Assembly: GCA_004020645.1 (NCBI GenBank)
Contig: SAQL01000005.1
Span: 124,001-188,000 of the forward strand
Length of the DNA stretch: 64,000 bases
Direction of reading: 5' to 3'
DNA from: Mesorhizobium sp.
GTDB lineage: Bacteria > Pseudomonadota > Alphaproteobacteria > Rhizobiales > Rhizobiaceae
Shown here: piece after piece, positions 1 through 7,459 of the stretch
Numbering within the stretch: the first letter of the stretch is position 1
Layout of the letters: each line of letters begins with the position of its first letter
Translations under genes and position numbers: made by a program
Notes under the pieces: generated by a model
Databases searched by the model: none
Told to the model about the DNA's origin: nothing
What the model saw: the letters and a program-made list of their open reading frames with translations, nothing else

Positions 1-356
1 ACCACCCAGACGGGGGGAAACAGCACGATGCCGAGCGTTTGCAACTGCACGCCCTGCATCAGGAATCCGGCGATTACGCCCGACAGTCCAAGCGTCGACC
101 CCACCGACAGGTCGATGCCGCCATTGAGGATGACCAGCAGCATGCCGACCGCAAGGATGCCGAAGATGGCGACATGCGACGCCATGGTGAGGAAATTGCC
201 CAGCGAGAAGTAATAGGGCGACAGCATCGAGAAGACGAGGATGATCACCATCAGCGCGAGGAATGCCCGGCCCTCCAGCAACAACTTGGCCAGACTGAAG
301 CCACCGCTCGATGTCCTCGGGCCGGAGCGGCTACTATTCTGACTGGCGCTGGTCAC
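1..356 (-). CDS. Sugar/polyol ABC transporter permease (RbsC-like), partial
   Basis: This is the amino-terminal 118 residues or so of an inner-membrane permease of the ribose/xylose (BPD_transp_2) family; the rest lies beyond the left edge. It reads MTSASQNSSRSG, then a hydrophobic segment with FLALMVIILVF, and then the family-typical stretch GILAVGMLLVILNGGIDLSV, which precedes the substrate channel. I chose the GTG at 356 because an AGGAG box sits just upstream and the nearby ATG at 379 runs into a stop after eight codons. It follows the ATPase gene by 25 nt and is clearly in the same operon. The substrate is not readable from the sequence. The linked kinase and dehydrogenase suggest a polyol or pentose (inference). 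Confidence 0.88.
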   Translation of the reverse strand, partial: MTSASQNSSRSGPRTSSGGFSLAKLLLEGRAFLALMVIILVFSMLSPYYFSLGNFLTMASHVAIFGILAVGMLLVILNGGIDLSVGSTLGLSGVIAGFLMQGVQLQTLGIVLFPPVWV

Positions 357-381
357 GGTCTGGCTCCTGTATTCTTCATGA

Positions 382-1923
382 TCAGACAAGCACCGCCTCG
401 CCCGAGGCGGCCATGATCTGCTCTTTCGTGACATCGGCGCCGAACTGAGCCGAAATCCTGCCTCGGCGCATGACGATGATCCGGTGCGCGATACCAAGGC
501 ACTCGGCAACTTCCGAGGTTGAGAAAACGACCGCTAGCCCCTGCGCGGCCCGCTCGCCGAGCAGCCGGAACACCTCCGCCTTGGCGCCGACGTCGATGCC
601 CCGGCTGGGCTCGTCCAAGAGCATGACCTTGGGATCGGTGGTCAGCATCTTGCCGATGACGACCTTCTGCTGATTGCCGCCGGAGAGCGATCCGATGGGT
701 GCGCCTGCGCCCGCCGTCTTGACGCGCACATCGCGAATGGTTCCGTCGATCAGCGACCGCTCCCGCGACCGCGAAAGCAGCATCCCCTTGACGAAGGCGC
801 CAATGCTGGCGAGCGACAGATTTGCCCCCACGGTCATCGTCTGGACCAGACCGTCGCGTTGGCGGTCCTCAGGCACCAGCACAAGCCCCCTGTTTATCCG
901 CTCCGCAATGCTGAGGCGGGAGATGTCGTCGCCCTCCAGCAAGACCCGGCCGCCCGTCACTGGCAAGCGTCCGGCGACGCACTCCAGCAATTCCGTGCGC
1001 CCGGCACCCATCAGCCCGTAAATGCAGACGATCTCGCCCGCGCGGACATCGAGCGACAGCCGGTCGACGACCAGGCGGTCGGATCCCGAAACATCGGCGA
1101 TGCTCACATCGTCGATTGACAGGGCAACGTCGCCGAATGCGTATCCGGTGGGCGGCGATCCCAGGTCGAAGTTCTCGCCCACCATGTTACGGACGATCCA
1201 TTCGAGATCGATAGTCCTCGCACTGGCCGTCGCGGTGATCGCTCCGTCGCGGAGCACCACGGCATGGTCGGTGATCTGCAGCGCTTCTTCGAGGTGATGG
1301 GAGATGTACACGATCGAGACGCCGCGGGCGGTCAGGTCCCGGATCACCTTGAACAGCACTTCTACCTCGGTCGCGCTCAATGCGGAGGTAGGCTCGTCCA
1401 TGATCAGGATGCGTGAATCGACGGAGAGCGCGCGTGCGATTTCGACGATCTGCTGCTGGCCCAGGCGTAGATCCTGCACCAAGGTCATCGGATCGATGTC
1501 TTCCTCGAGATCGGCCATCAGCATTCGCGTCTGACGAGCCTCTTCCGCGAAGTCGAGGCCGGTCGCGCCCCGCAACTCACGGCCCATGAAAATATTGTCG
1601 CGCACACTCAGATTGGGCGCGAGACTCAACTCCTGATGGATTATCGAGATGCCTCGATCCCGCGCGTCGACTGTCGAGGAGAAGACGACAGGACGGCCAT
1701 CGAGCTCGATGCTTCCGGATGTCGGCGTCTCGACACCGGAAAGGATCTTCATCAGCGTCGACTTGCCGGCGCCATTCTCTCCGAACAGCGTGGTGACCTC
1801 GCCACGGCGGATGTCGAAATTGACCCCCTTGAGGGCATGCGTTCCGCCATAGGATTTTACGATGTTGCGCGCCGCGAGCACGGTGTCGCCGGCCGCCGGC
1901 TCGAATTGAGGCGCCGCATTCAT
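382..1923 (-). CDS. Sugar ABC transporter ATP-binding protein (RbsA/MglA-like, two ABC domains)
   Basis: A 513-residue ATPase of the carbohydrate uptake CUT2 class, the usual length for RbsA/MglA/XylG proteins. The first ABC domain (about 15-245) has Walker A GENGAGKST near residue 48, signature LRLGQQQ and Walker B ILIMDEP. The second domain (about 265-505) has the degenerate P-loop GLMGAGRTE, signature LSGGNQQK and VMLLDEPSRGIDVGAK. A degenerate second P-loop is normal for this family. The start overlaps the stop of the DUF2291 gene by 4 nt (ATGA), so the two are translationally coupled. It energises the permease at the left window edge. No periplasmic substrate-binding protein is visible in the window, so it is either left of the edge or elsewhere. 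Confidence 0.95.
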   Translation of the reverse strand: MNAAPQFEPAAGDTVLAARNIVKSYGGTHALKGVNFDIRRGEVTTLFGENGAGKSTLMKILSGVETPTSGSIELDGRPVVFSSTVDARDRGISIIHQELSLAPNLSVRDNIFMGRELRGATGLDFAEEARQTRMLMADLEEDIDPMTLVQDLRLGQQQIVEIARALSVDSRILIMDEPTSALSATEVEVLFKVIRDLTARGVSIVYISHHLEEALQITDHAVVLRDGAITATASARTIDLEWIVRNMVGENFDLGSPPTGYAFGDVALSIDDVSIADVSGSDRLVVDRLSLDVRAGEIVCIYGLMGAGRTELLECVAGRLPVTGGRVLLEGDDISRLSIAERINRGLVLVPEDRQRDGLVQTMTVGANLSLASIGAFVKGMLLSRSRERSLIDGTIRDVRVKTAGAGAPIGSLSGGNQQKVVIGKMLTTDPKVMLLDEPSRGIDVGAKAEVFRLLGERAAQGLAVVFSTSEVAECLGIAHRIIVMRRGRISAQFGADVTKEQIMAASGEAVLV

Positions 1924-2570
1924 TGAACGCTCAGCTTTACGGGTGTGACGAGCCAGCCCTTGGGATTGATCAATTTGAAGACACCGATCACCGAAATCGT
2001 CTTCCCGGTGAGCTTGGTATTGTCGATGGCCGACAACACCTGCTTCTTCATCTCGTTGTTCAAGGCCGAACCTGCGTTCTGATACTCGATCTGGTTGGTG
2101 AATTGCCCGAAGGCGATCGTTCCTGTGGCATCGCGCAGATCGGTTCCGTTGATCGCCGGACCCGTCTGCACCCGAATGACCAAGGTGCTGGGAACATCGT
2201 CGACCTTGACGGCGTAGATGCCGGACTTTCCCTCACCGACCACGCCGGTGAATTTGACTGAGAATTCCGTACCGACATTGGCCGGCACGCCGTACTCCTT
2301 CTCTGCCGCCGCCTTGTCCTTGGCGATGGCCGACGCAAGGGTAGCGGCGTTCACCGCGCGCTGCTCCACGGCGGATTGAACCTTCGGAAACTCGGACTTG
2401 CCGTATTCCTCCGGGGAAAACGCAGCCTTTCGCGCGTCCTCCGCCGAACCAATTATGACGACCTTGGTGTCGAGAACCATTGCGCCGAGCAAAATCAGGA
2501 TCGCGGCCGCGGCGACGATCCAACGAACGCCGACCCGCCGATTGATCATGGTGGCGGGCTGCGAGCTCAT
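1920..2570 (-). CDS. DUF2291 family periplasm-facing protein of a sugar ABC operon
   Basis: A 216-residue protein with one amino-terminal membrane segment (about residues 17-36, IVAAAAILILLGAMVL) followed by a soluble domain that would face the periplasm. The later part contains IRVQTGPAINGTDLRDATG and a carboxy-terminal WLVTPVKL motif. I recognise it as DUF2291, a family found almost only inside CUT2-type sugar ABC operons, and its role is not established. It overlaps the ATPase start by ATGA. Upstream, its own ATG overlaps the stop of a 21-codon reading frame with a strong ribosome-binding site. An accessory role in substrate capture or transporter assembly is a guess from context. Confidence 0.8.
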   Translation of the reverse strand: MSSQPATMINRRVGVRWIVAAAAILILLGAMVLDTKVVIIGSAEDARKAAFSPEEYGKSEFPKVQSAVEQRAVNAATLASAIAKDKAAAEKEYGVPANVGTEFSVKFTGVVGEGKSGIYAVKVDDVPSTLVIRVQTGPAINGTDLRDATGTIAFGQFTNQIEYQNAGSALNNEMKKQVLSAIDNTKLTGKTISVIGVFKLINPKGWLVTPVKLSVQ

Positions 2571-2632
2571 GGCGCAACGACCTGCCGCATGACGCCGATC
2601 AGGTCACGATCGGCGGCGCTGCTGGATTTCAT
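2567..2632 (-). CDS. Possible 21-residue coupled leader peptide ahead of the DUF2291 gene
   Basis: The reading frame begins at an ATG preceded by GGGGAGGAG at good spacing, the best ribosome-binding site in this operon. It encodes MKSSSAADRDLIGVMRQVVA plus a final proline. Its TGA overlaps the DUF2291 ATG (ATGA), which would couple the two genes. The peptide has no recognised function. It could be a translational leader, or the stub of a gene such as a binding protein that was deleted from this position. Small size makes it uncertain, but the ribosome site would otherwise have no purpose, since the DUF2291 ATG lacks a good one of its own. Confidence 0.4.
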   Translation of the reverse strand: MKSSSAADRDLIGVMRQVVAP

Positions 2633-2668
2633 GCCATCTCCTCCCCAGATGATATTATTATCTTCAGT

Positions 2669-2702
2669 TGAAAAATTTTTCATGCGCTCGTGTCGTTGTC
2701 AA
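2669..2702 (-). promoter_or_regulatory. Proximal promoter with palindromic operator for the DUF2291-ABC operon
   Basis: On the minus strand there is a perfect -35 box TTGACA (2702-2697). Seventeen bases further lies a weak -10 (AAAATT), embedded in a perfect 14-bp palindrome TGAAAAATTTTTCA (2669-2682). An operator over the -10 is a classic repressor position. Predicted transcription would start near 2667, about 35 nt before the small leader frame. Sequence pattern only; no regulator is assigned. Confidence 0.4.
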
Positions 2703-2905
2703 TCCGCCTTCGCTGGGTCAGCGTGCAGCCGGCGTCATCGACAGGAACTTTATCGCGTAGCTGCGACCGAGAACCCAGCCGGTATTCGGCTGCACGATTG
2801 TGTGACCGCGATTGCATGCGCTGGTTCGTCAGCCCAACCGCCGTAAGCAAGAAATTCCTCACCGAGCCGAAGCCTTTCGGAACAATCAGGCCTCAGGAAC
2901 AAAAT

Positions 2906-2952
2906 CGACCATACGTTAGTGTTAAATTCACGTCAAGATATGTGATATTTTG
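2906..2952 (-). promoter_or_regulatory. Promoter/operator copy A, shared with the kinase operon
   Basis: The minus strand carries -35 TTGACG (2936-2931), a 17-nt spacer and -10 TATGGT (2913-2908). The same arrangement occurs at 7245-7291, with 40 of 47 positions identical. The spacer holds a GTGAAT-TTAAC element related to the palindrome of copy B. Transcription would start near 2901 and run into the DUF2291-ABC operon with a leader of about 270-330 nt. Common control by the DeoR protein encoded at 4803-5579 is inferred. Confidence 0.6.
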
Positions 2953-2982
2953 CCCGTTCTCCGGCACTGGCGGAGAATGGGC
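2952..2982 (-). terminator. Stem-loop after the GlpD-like gene
   Basis: An inverted repeat with 11-bp arms (GCCCGTTCTCC pairing with GGAGAATGGGC, one G-U) lies about 95 nt downstream of the GlpD-like stop and directly before promoter copy A. It could end the kinase-DeoR-dehydrogenase transcript. There is no clear U-run, so a factor-independent terminator is uncertain. Confidence 0.4.
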
Positions 2983-3075
2983 ACCTGCCAACAAAGCTTA
3001 ATATGCTGTTTTCGTGTGGTATTTTTTGAAAACAGCGCATGCTCGCGAGGTGTTCGTCCCAAAATCAGGGCGCCA

Positions 3076-4806
3076 TCACAATAGCATCAGATTCCTGTCG
3101 CTGAGCTGCGCAACAGCGGCATCGAGTTCGTCGGACATCCGCTGCGGGCCCCAGTTACGTGCACGGCCGGCAATGACGGCGATCTGCTTCAAATCGCTCA
3201 TGGTCAGGGAACCGCCAATGGCCAGGGTCGTGCGCCGCATGACGATATCGGCCAGATGCTCGACGAATTCATTACGAATGATGTAGTCGATTTCGGATGT
3301 GCCGTAGTCGCTTGCCCCCGGCAGGCGATCTTCATTGTCTCCTGAACTTTGGTGGCGGGCAATCGGCAACGCCTTGGTGCCGTAGCGCGACAGAAGCTGG
3401 TCGAGACGGCGTTCGTCGGCGCCCGAAGCCGATCTGGCATCGGCCAGCCAGGCGGCTCGCGCCGCAGGCTCGGTTGGAAAACCCTTGCCGCCGCCGATCG
3501 GCATCGATCGCGTGGTGACCTTGCGGCCGCGTCCCAGCCGGTCGAGAACCGTGTCGGCAACCTCCTCGGCAAAGCCGCGGAACGTCGTCCATTTGCCGCC
3601 GACCAGCGAGATAACCGGAAACGGACGCGAACCTTCCGGCTCGACGACCGGTGCCGAATGATCCCGGCTGATCAAGCCGGGGACAGAGGCGTCGGATGCA
3701 GGCAACGGTCTGATGCCGCTATAGGCATAGACGATCTGGTCGCGTCCAAAGTTCATGCCCGGCATCAGCGCACGCACGCTCTCGAGCAGATAGTCGATCT
3801 CCTGCGGCTCGCAGCATACTGTGTCCGGGTTATCGGCCGGGATGTCGGTCGAGCCGACGAGCGCCAGACCGAGATAGTCGTAGACAAGGCAGATGCGGCC
3901 GTCGTCGGCTTCGAAGTAGAGCATGCGGCCTGCCAGGCTTCGTACCAGTTCGTCATGCTTCAAAAGGATGTGCGAGCCCTTGGTGCCGCCGATCATTTTC
4001 GACGGCGCGCCGAGCGAGGCGTTGACATCGTCGATCCACGGACCGGCGGCGTTGACGACCAGTTTCGGCCGTACCGCAAATACGGCGCCGTTCTCTGACC
4101 GGAAGGCCAGCACGCCATTGGACGACGAAACCAACGTCGTGTAATTGGCGGCCGCGGCGAGGGCATTTGCTGCCAGCCCGTCGGTGATCAGTTCGAGCAC
4201 CAGCCTTTCGGGATGGCTGATCTTGGCGTCGTAATAGATGCCGGTGGCGACGATCGACCTGGTCAGTGCCGGTATCTCGCTCAGCGCCCGCCGTCGCCCG
4301 ACCAGTCGGTGACGCGGCATAACACGATGCCGCGACCCATAAAAATCGTAGATCGTCAGGCCAATCTTGATGAGGACGGCGCCGCGGCTGCGCGGTGCGC
4401 TGGTCGAGCCCAGCAGCGTGCGCAGCGCCGCCCACATGCCCTTGCTCCAGGAGAAGATCGGGATCATTGTCGGCAGCGGGCTGACATAGTGCGGCGCGTT
4501 CTTCAACAGCAGGTTGCGCTCCAGCGTTGACTGTGCCACCAGCCCGAACTCGCCCGTTTCGAGATATTTCAGACCGCCATGGATCAGCCGCGATGGCGCA
4601 GCACTTGTGCCCGAGCCAAAATCGCCCTTGTCGATGATCAGGCAACTGACGCCTTGCGCGCACAGATCCCGGAACAGGCCAGCCCCATTGATGCCGGCGC
4701 CAAGGATGACGACGTCGACGTCGCCCGTCCTGTTCATAAAGGCGAGGCGCCCGATGGGGTCGGCTGAGCCAGGGTCGGCTGCGCCTGCGTCTCGGGAAGG
4801 GCTCAT
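3076..4806 (-). CDS. GlpD-like FAD-dependent polyol-phosphate dehydrogenase
   Basis: A 576-residue flavoprotein of the glycerol-3-phosphate dehydrogenase/DAO family. The FAD-binding motif GAGINGAG is at residues 36-43, followed by the family hallmarks FGSGTSAAPSRLIHGG, NAAGPWID and LVGGKWTTFR. It is longer than typical GlpD (about 500) because of a roughly 23-residue amino-terminal extension; Met24 (4737) is a possible alternative start. Members oxidise a polyol phosphate at the membrane and pass electrons to quinone. It overlaps the DeoR gene by ATGA and is third in a kinase-DeoR-dehydrogenase operon. The layout resembles rhizobial and Brucella erythritol loci (EryA/EryB), so erythritol phosphate is a candidate substrate. 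Glycerol phosphate cannot be excluded. Confidence 0.85.
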   Translation of the reverse strand: MSPSRDAGAADPGSADPIGRLAFMNRTGDVDVVILGAGINGAGLFRDLCAQGVSCLIIDKGDFGSGTSAAPSRLIHGGLKYLETGEFGLVAQSTLERNLLLKNAPHYVSPLPTMIPIFSWSKGMWAALRTLLGSTSAPRSRGAVLIKIGLTIYDFYGSRHRVMPRHRLVGRRRALSEIPALTRSIVATGIYYDAKISHPERLVLELITDGLAANALAAAANYTTLVSSSNGVLAFRSENGAVFAVRPKLVVNAAGPWIDDVNASLGAPSKMIGGTKGSHILLKHDELVRSLAGRMLYFEADDGRICLVYDYLGLALVGSTDIPADNPDTVCCEPQEIDYLLESVRALMPGMNFGRDQIVYAYSGIRPLPASDASVPGLISRDHSAPVVEPEGSRPFPVISLVGGKWTTFRGFAEEVADTVLDRLGRGRKVTTRSMPIGGGKGFPTEPAARAAWLADARSASGADERRLDQLLSRYGTKALPIARHQSSGDNEDRLPGASDYGTSEIDYIIRNEFVEHLADIVMRRTTLAIGGSLTMSDLKQIAVIAGRARNWGPQRMSDELDAAVAQLSDRNLMLL

Positions 4807-5579
4807 GGCTTAGTCATCTTGACGATGCGCAGCTTTACGCCGGCCTGTTCGAGTTTTTGCGCCTGCGCATCGCTTACGCCGTCGGTCGTCAGCACCGCGT
4901 CGAAACGGGTCAGATCGTCGAAAACATGCAGGGCGACCTTGTCGAACTTGGAATGGTCGACGACAAGAATGCGCCTGGTCGAAGCAGCGACCATCGCTTG
5001 CTTGACCCGGACCACATGCTGGTCCTGGATGAAGGCCGTGGTGCCTGAGATCGCCGAAGCCGAGCAAATCAGAAGATTGGCGCGCAATTGCGCCACGGCA
5101 TTCTCGCAGACGATGCCGATATAGGCATTGTAGGTGCGGTGGTACTGACCGCCCAGGCAGATGAAGTCGATATCGTCGACATTGGTCAGCAGTGCTGCAG
5201 TCGCGACGCTGTTGGTGATGACGGTCAGTGGCTTGATGTCGGGCAGCAGTGGCGCGATCGCGTTCGCCGTCGTCGAATCGTCCAGCATGACGGCCTGGCC
5301 GGGCTCTACATATTCCAGCGCCGCATGCGCAAGGGCATCCTTCTCGGCTCTGCCGACCGTCACCCGATAGCGGAAAGCGCTTTCATAAAGGCCGGAAGGC
5401 TGCACCGTCACCGCGCCGTGCAGCTTGCGCAGCACGCCCTGGTGCGCCAGTTGGTCGATATGGCGGTGGATGGTCATCCGCGACACGCCGAAATGCTCGA
5501 CGAGGTCGTCGATACGCACCTGGCCGAATTTGATCACATAGTCGGCGATTTCCTCGCGCCGTTCGTCGGCCTTGATCAT
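4803..5579 (-). CDS. DeoR/GlpR-family transcriptional regulator
   Basis: A 258-residue repressor-type regulator. The amino-terminal winged helix-turn-helix (about residues 5-60) contains VDHFGVSRMTIHRH-like sequence (EHFGVSRMTIHRH), the DeoR signature. The sensor domain (about 75-235) has the phosphosugar-loop equivalent MLDDSTTANAI and the CLGGQYHRTYNAYIG stretch. DeoR proteins usually respond to a phosphorylated sugar made by the linked kinase. It sits between the kinase and the dehydrogenase with 4-nt overlaps on both sides, so it is co-produced with them. The paired promoter copies at 2906-2952 and 7245-7291 are its best candidate operators (inference). Confidence 0.92.
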   Translation of the reverse strand: MIKADERREEIADYVIKFGQVRIDDLVEHFGVSRMTIHRHIDQLAHQGVLRKLHGAVTVQPSGLYESAFRYRVTVGRAEKDALAHAALEYVEPGQAVMLDDSTTANAIAPLLPDIKPLTVITNSVATAALLTNVDDIDFICLGGQYHRTYNAYIGIVCENAVAQLRANLLICSASAISGTTAFIQDQHVVRVKQAMVAASTRRILVVDHSKFDKVALHVFDDLTRFDAVLTTDGVSDAQAQKLEQAGVKLRIVKMTKP

Positions 5580-7111
5580 GCCGCCCCCTCAATGCTTTGC
5601 CCGGCCAGCCTTTCGATCTCCAGCCATTGCGGCTTGAGCGATTCGGCAATGCGGCAATAGAGAGAAAAACGGTCCTCGAAAGCCGCATTGCGCGCCGCGT
5701 CGGGCAGATATTCATGGCTCGTCTTGCTGACGGCGCGCGCGCCCTGTTGCGGTGAGGCAAACAGGCCAACCGCGGCGCCGGCACAAAGGGCTGCGCCGAA
5801 GGCAGCCGCCTCGTCGGTCGACGTGACGATGACCGGCACGTTGAGCACGTCGGCGAACATCTGCGCGAAGGCCGGATTGCGCGAACCGCCGCCGGTGAGC
5901 CGCACCTCACGAACGGCAAAGCCGTCGCGCAGCGCTTCGACGTGCGTGCGGTGGTTGAAGACGATGCCTTCCAGCACCGCCTTCAGCATGTCTCCGCGAT
6001 CATGCCAGCCATGCAGGCCGAGAAAGCTGGCGCTGGCGGCATTGCCGTAAGGCGAGCCGAACAGATAGGGATGGAACAAGATGGTCGAAGGCCTGCCAAG
6101 CGCAATGTCGATCTCTGCCGCCAGCATCTCGTGGATTGAGCCGCCGGTCCTTTTTGCTTCGTCCTGTTGCGAGCGGCAGAGCGTGTCGAGGAACCAGTCG
6201 TAATTCGCCGTCGATGCCGGCGAGATCGACATGTTGTTCCAGCGCCCAAGATCAATAGCATTGCGGCAGAACCAGCGCGGGTCGACGCGCGGCTCGGTGG
6301 AGACTATTTCGTTGATCGAATAGGTGCCGGCGACGATGCTGACCACGCCCTCCTCGTGGCCGCCCATACCAAGCGCCGAGGCAGTAACATCATGCAGGCC
6401 GCAAGCGACCGGCGTGCCTACTGCAAGCCCGCTCAGCGCCGCTGCATCGGCGGTGACGTAGCCGACGATGTCGGCCGAATGCGTCACCGGCGGCAAGGCT
6501 TCAAACAATGCCTCAAGACCGAAAATGCGCATCGCCTCCGGCACATAGCTTTGCGTACGCACATTGGTGAACGAGGTGCTCGCCTCGGTGAGGTCAGTGC
6601 CGATGGTGCCGGTCAGGCAGAAACGCAGCCAGTCCTTGCAGGCGAGTATGTGCGCGCCCCGCCTGAAGCGTTCCGGATCGTGCTCATGCAACCAGACCAG
6701 CAGCGACGACGGTGAGGAAGTGTGCGGCACCTGGCCCGTTAGGGCGAGCGCTTCGGCGAAGACCGAACCTCGCGACCATCTGTCGACGATTTCGCCCGCC
6801 CGGCTGTCCAGCGACAATATGCCGGGGCCTAGCGGCCGGCGATCGTTGTCGAGCAGGTACAGGCCATCGCCATGCGCGGTCGCCGCCACCGCCTTGATGT
6901 CGCCGGCCGGCCTGCCGCTCAGGGCAATGGCTTCCCGGATCGCCTCGGTAGTCGCTTGCCAGAGACCGGCCATGTTGCGTTCGACCCATCGCGCATGCGG
7001 CATCGATTGCGGCACCCGCCGGCGCGCCACCGACAATTGCGAACCGTCGGCGTCGAAGATCACCGCCTTCGTCACCGTCAGGCCGTTGTCGATCCCAAGC
7101 AAGCTGGACAT
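5576..7111 (-). CDS. FGGY-family carbohydrate (polyol) kinase
   Basis: A 511-residue two-domain sugar kinase that would phosphorylate a polyol or ketose in the cytoplasm. Visible features are the phosphate-1 loop GIDNGLTVTKAVIFD at residues 6-20, WVERN, the catalytic-region GLHDVTASALGMGG and the adenosine motif LTGGGSRNPAFAQM near residue 405. Length fits the family. The start ATG has an AGAGGT box. It is first in the operon with the DeoR and GlpD-like genes, which is the standard arrangement for phosphorylation then oxidation of a polyol. Erythritol or L-xylulose-type kinases are the closest kinds I can name. The exact substrate is not determined by the sequence. Confidence 0.88.
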   Translation of the reverse strand: MSSLLGIDNGLTVTKAVIFDADGSQLSVARRRVPQSMPHARWVERNMAGLWQATTEAIREAIALSGRPAGDIKAVAATAHGDGLYLLDNDRRPLGPGILSLDSRAGEIVDRWSRGSVFAEALALTGQVPHTSSPSSLLVWLHEHDPERFRRGAHILACKDWLRFCLTGTIGTDLTEASTSFTNVRTQSYVPEAMRIFGLEALFEALPPVTHSADIVGYVTADAAALSGLAVGTPVACGLHDVTASALGMGGHEEGVVSIVAGTYSINEIVSTEPRVDPRWFCRNAIDLGRWNNMSISPASTANYDWFLDTLCRSQQDEAKRTGGSIHEMLAAEIDIALGRPSTILFHPYLFGSPYGNAASASFLGLHGWHDRGDMLKAVLEGIVFNHRTHVEALRDGFAVREVRLTGGGSRNPAFAQMFADVLNVPVIVTSTDEAAAFGAALCAGAAVGLFASPQQGARAVSKTSHEYLPDAARNAAFEDRFSLYCRIAESLKPQWLEIERLAGQSIEGAA

Positions 7112-7244
7112 GGCTACCTCTCAGCTCATCGCTTGCCGGTACGCGTTGCGAATAGGATTTTGGTGCATAGCGCTTGACGACGCGGGGAAAGCTGCCCGGC
7201 GAAGCAACCGCCGAACACCGATGGGAATTCCGAACCAACGGATT

Positions 7245-7291
7245 CGACCATACAATGGTGTTAAATTAACGTCAACATGTGTGATTTTTTG
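7245..7291 (-). promoter_or_regulatory. Promoter/operator copy B of the kinase-DeoR-dehydrogenase operon
   Basis: The minus strand has -35 TTGACG (7275-7270), spacer 17 and -10 TATGGT (7252-7247). The spacer contains the 11-bp palindrome GTTAATTTAAC. The site is nearly identical to copy A at 2906-2952. Transcription would start near 7240, leaving a leader of about 130 nt before the kinase ATG. Confidence 0.62.
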
Positions 7292-7459
7292 GAAGCAATC
7301 TTGCGGCGGCCAAGGCCCGTACGAGCCCCGAAGTCCCGAGCTCGCCATCTTTGATGCGGCTTTCACAGACTGTTTTGGATCTCCCGGAAGCCGCTGAACG
7401 GCGACCGAGATAAATCGTGGCAGCTATTGCGTAGCCGCCACGACAAAGGTCTCACCAGC

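Noticed and set aside
2680..2862. A 60-codon minus-strand frame starting with GTG between the two promoters of the ABC operon
   Set aside because: No ribosome site, polar low-information sequence, and the proximal promoter lies within its end. I could not show it to be a remnant of a binding protein.
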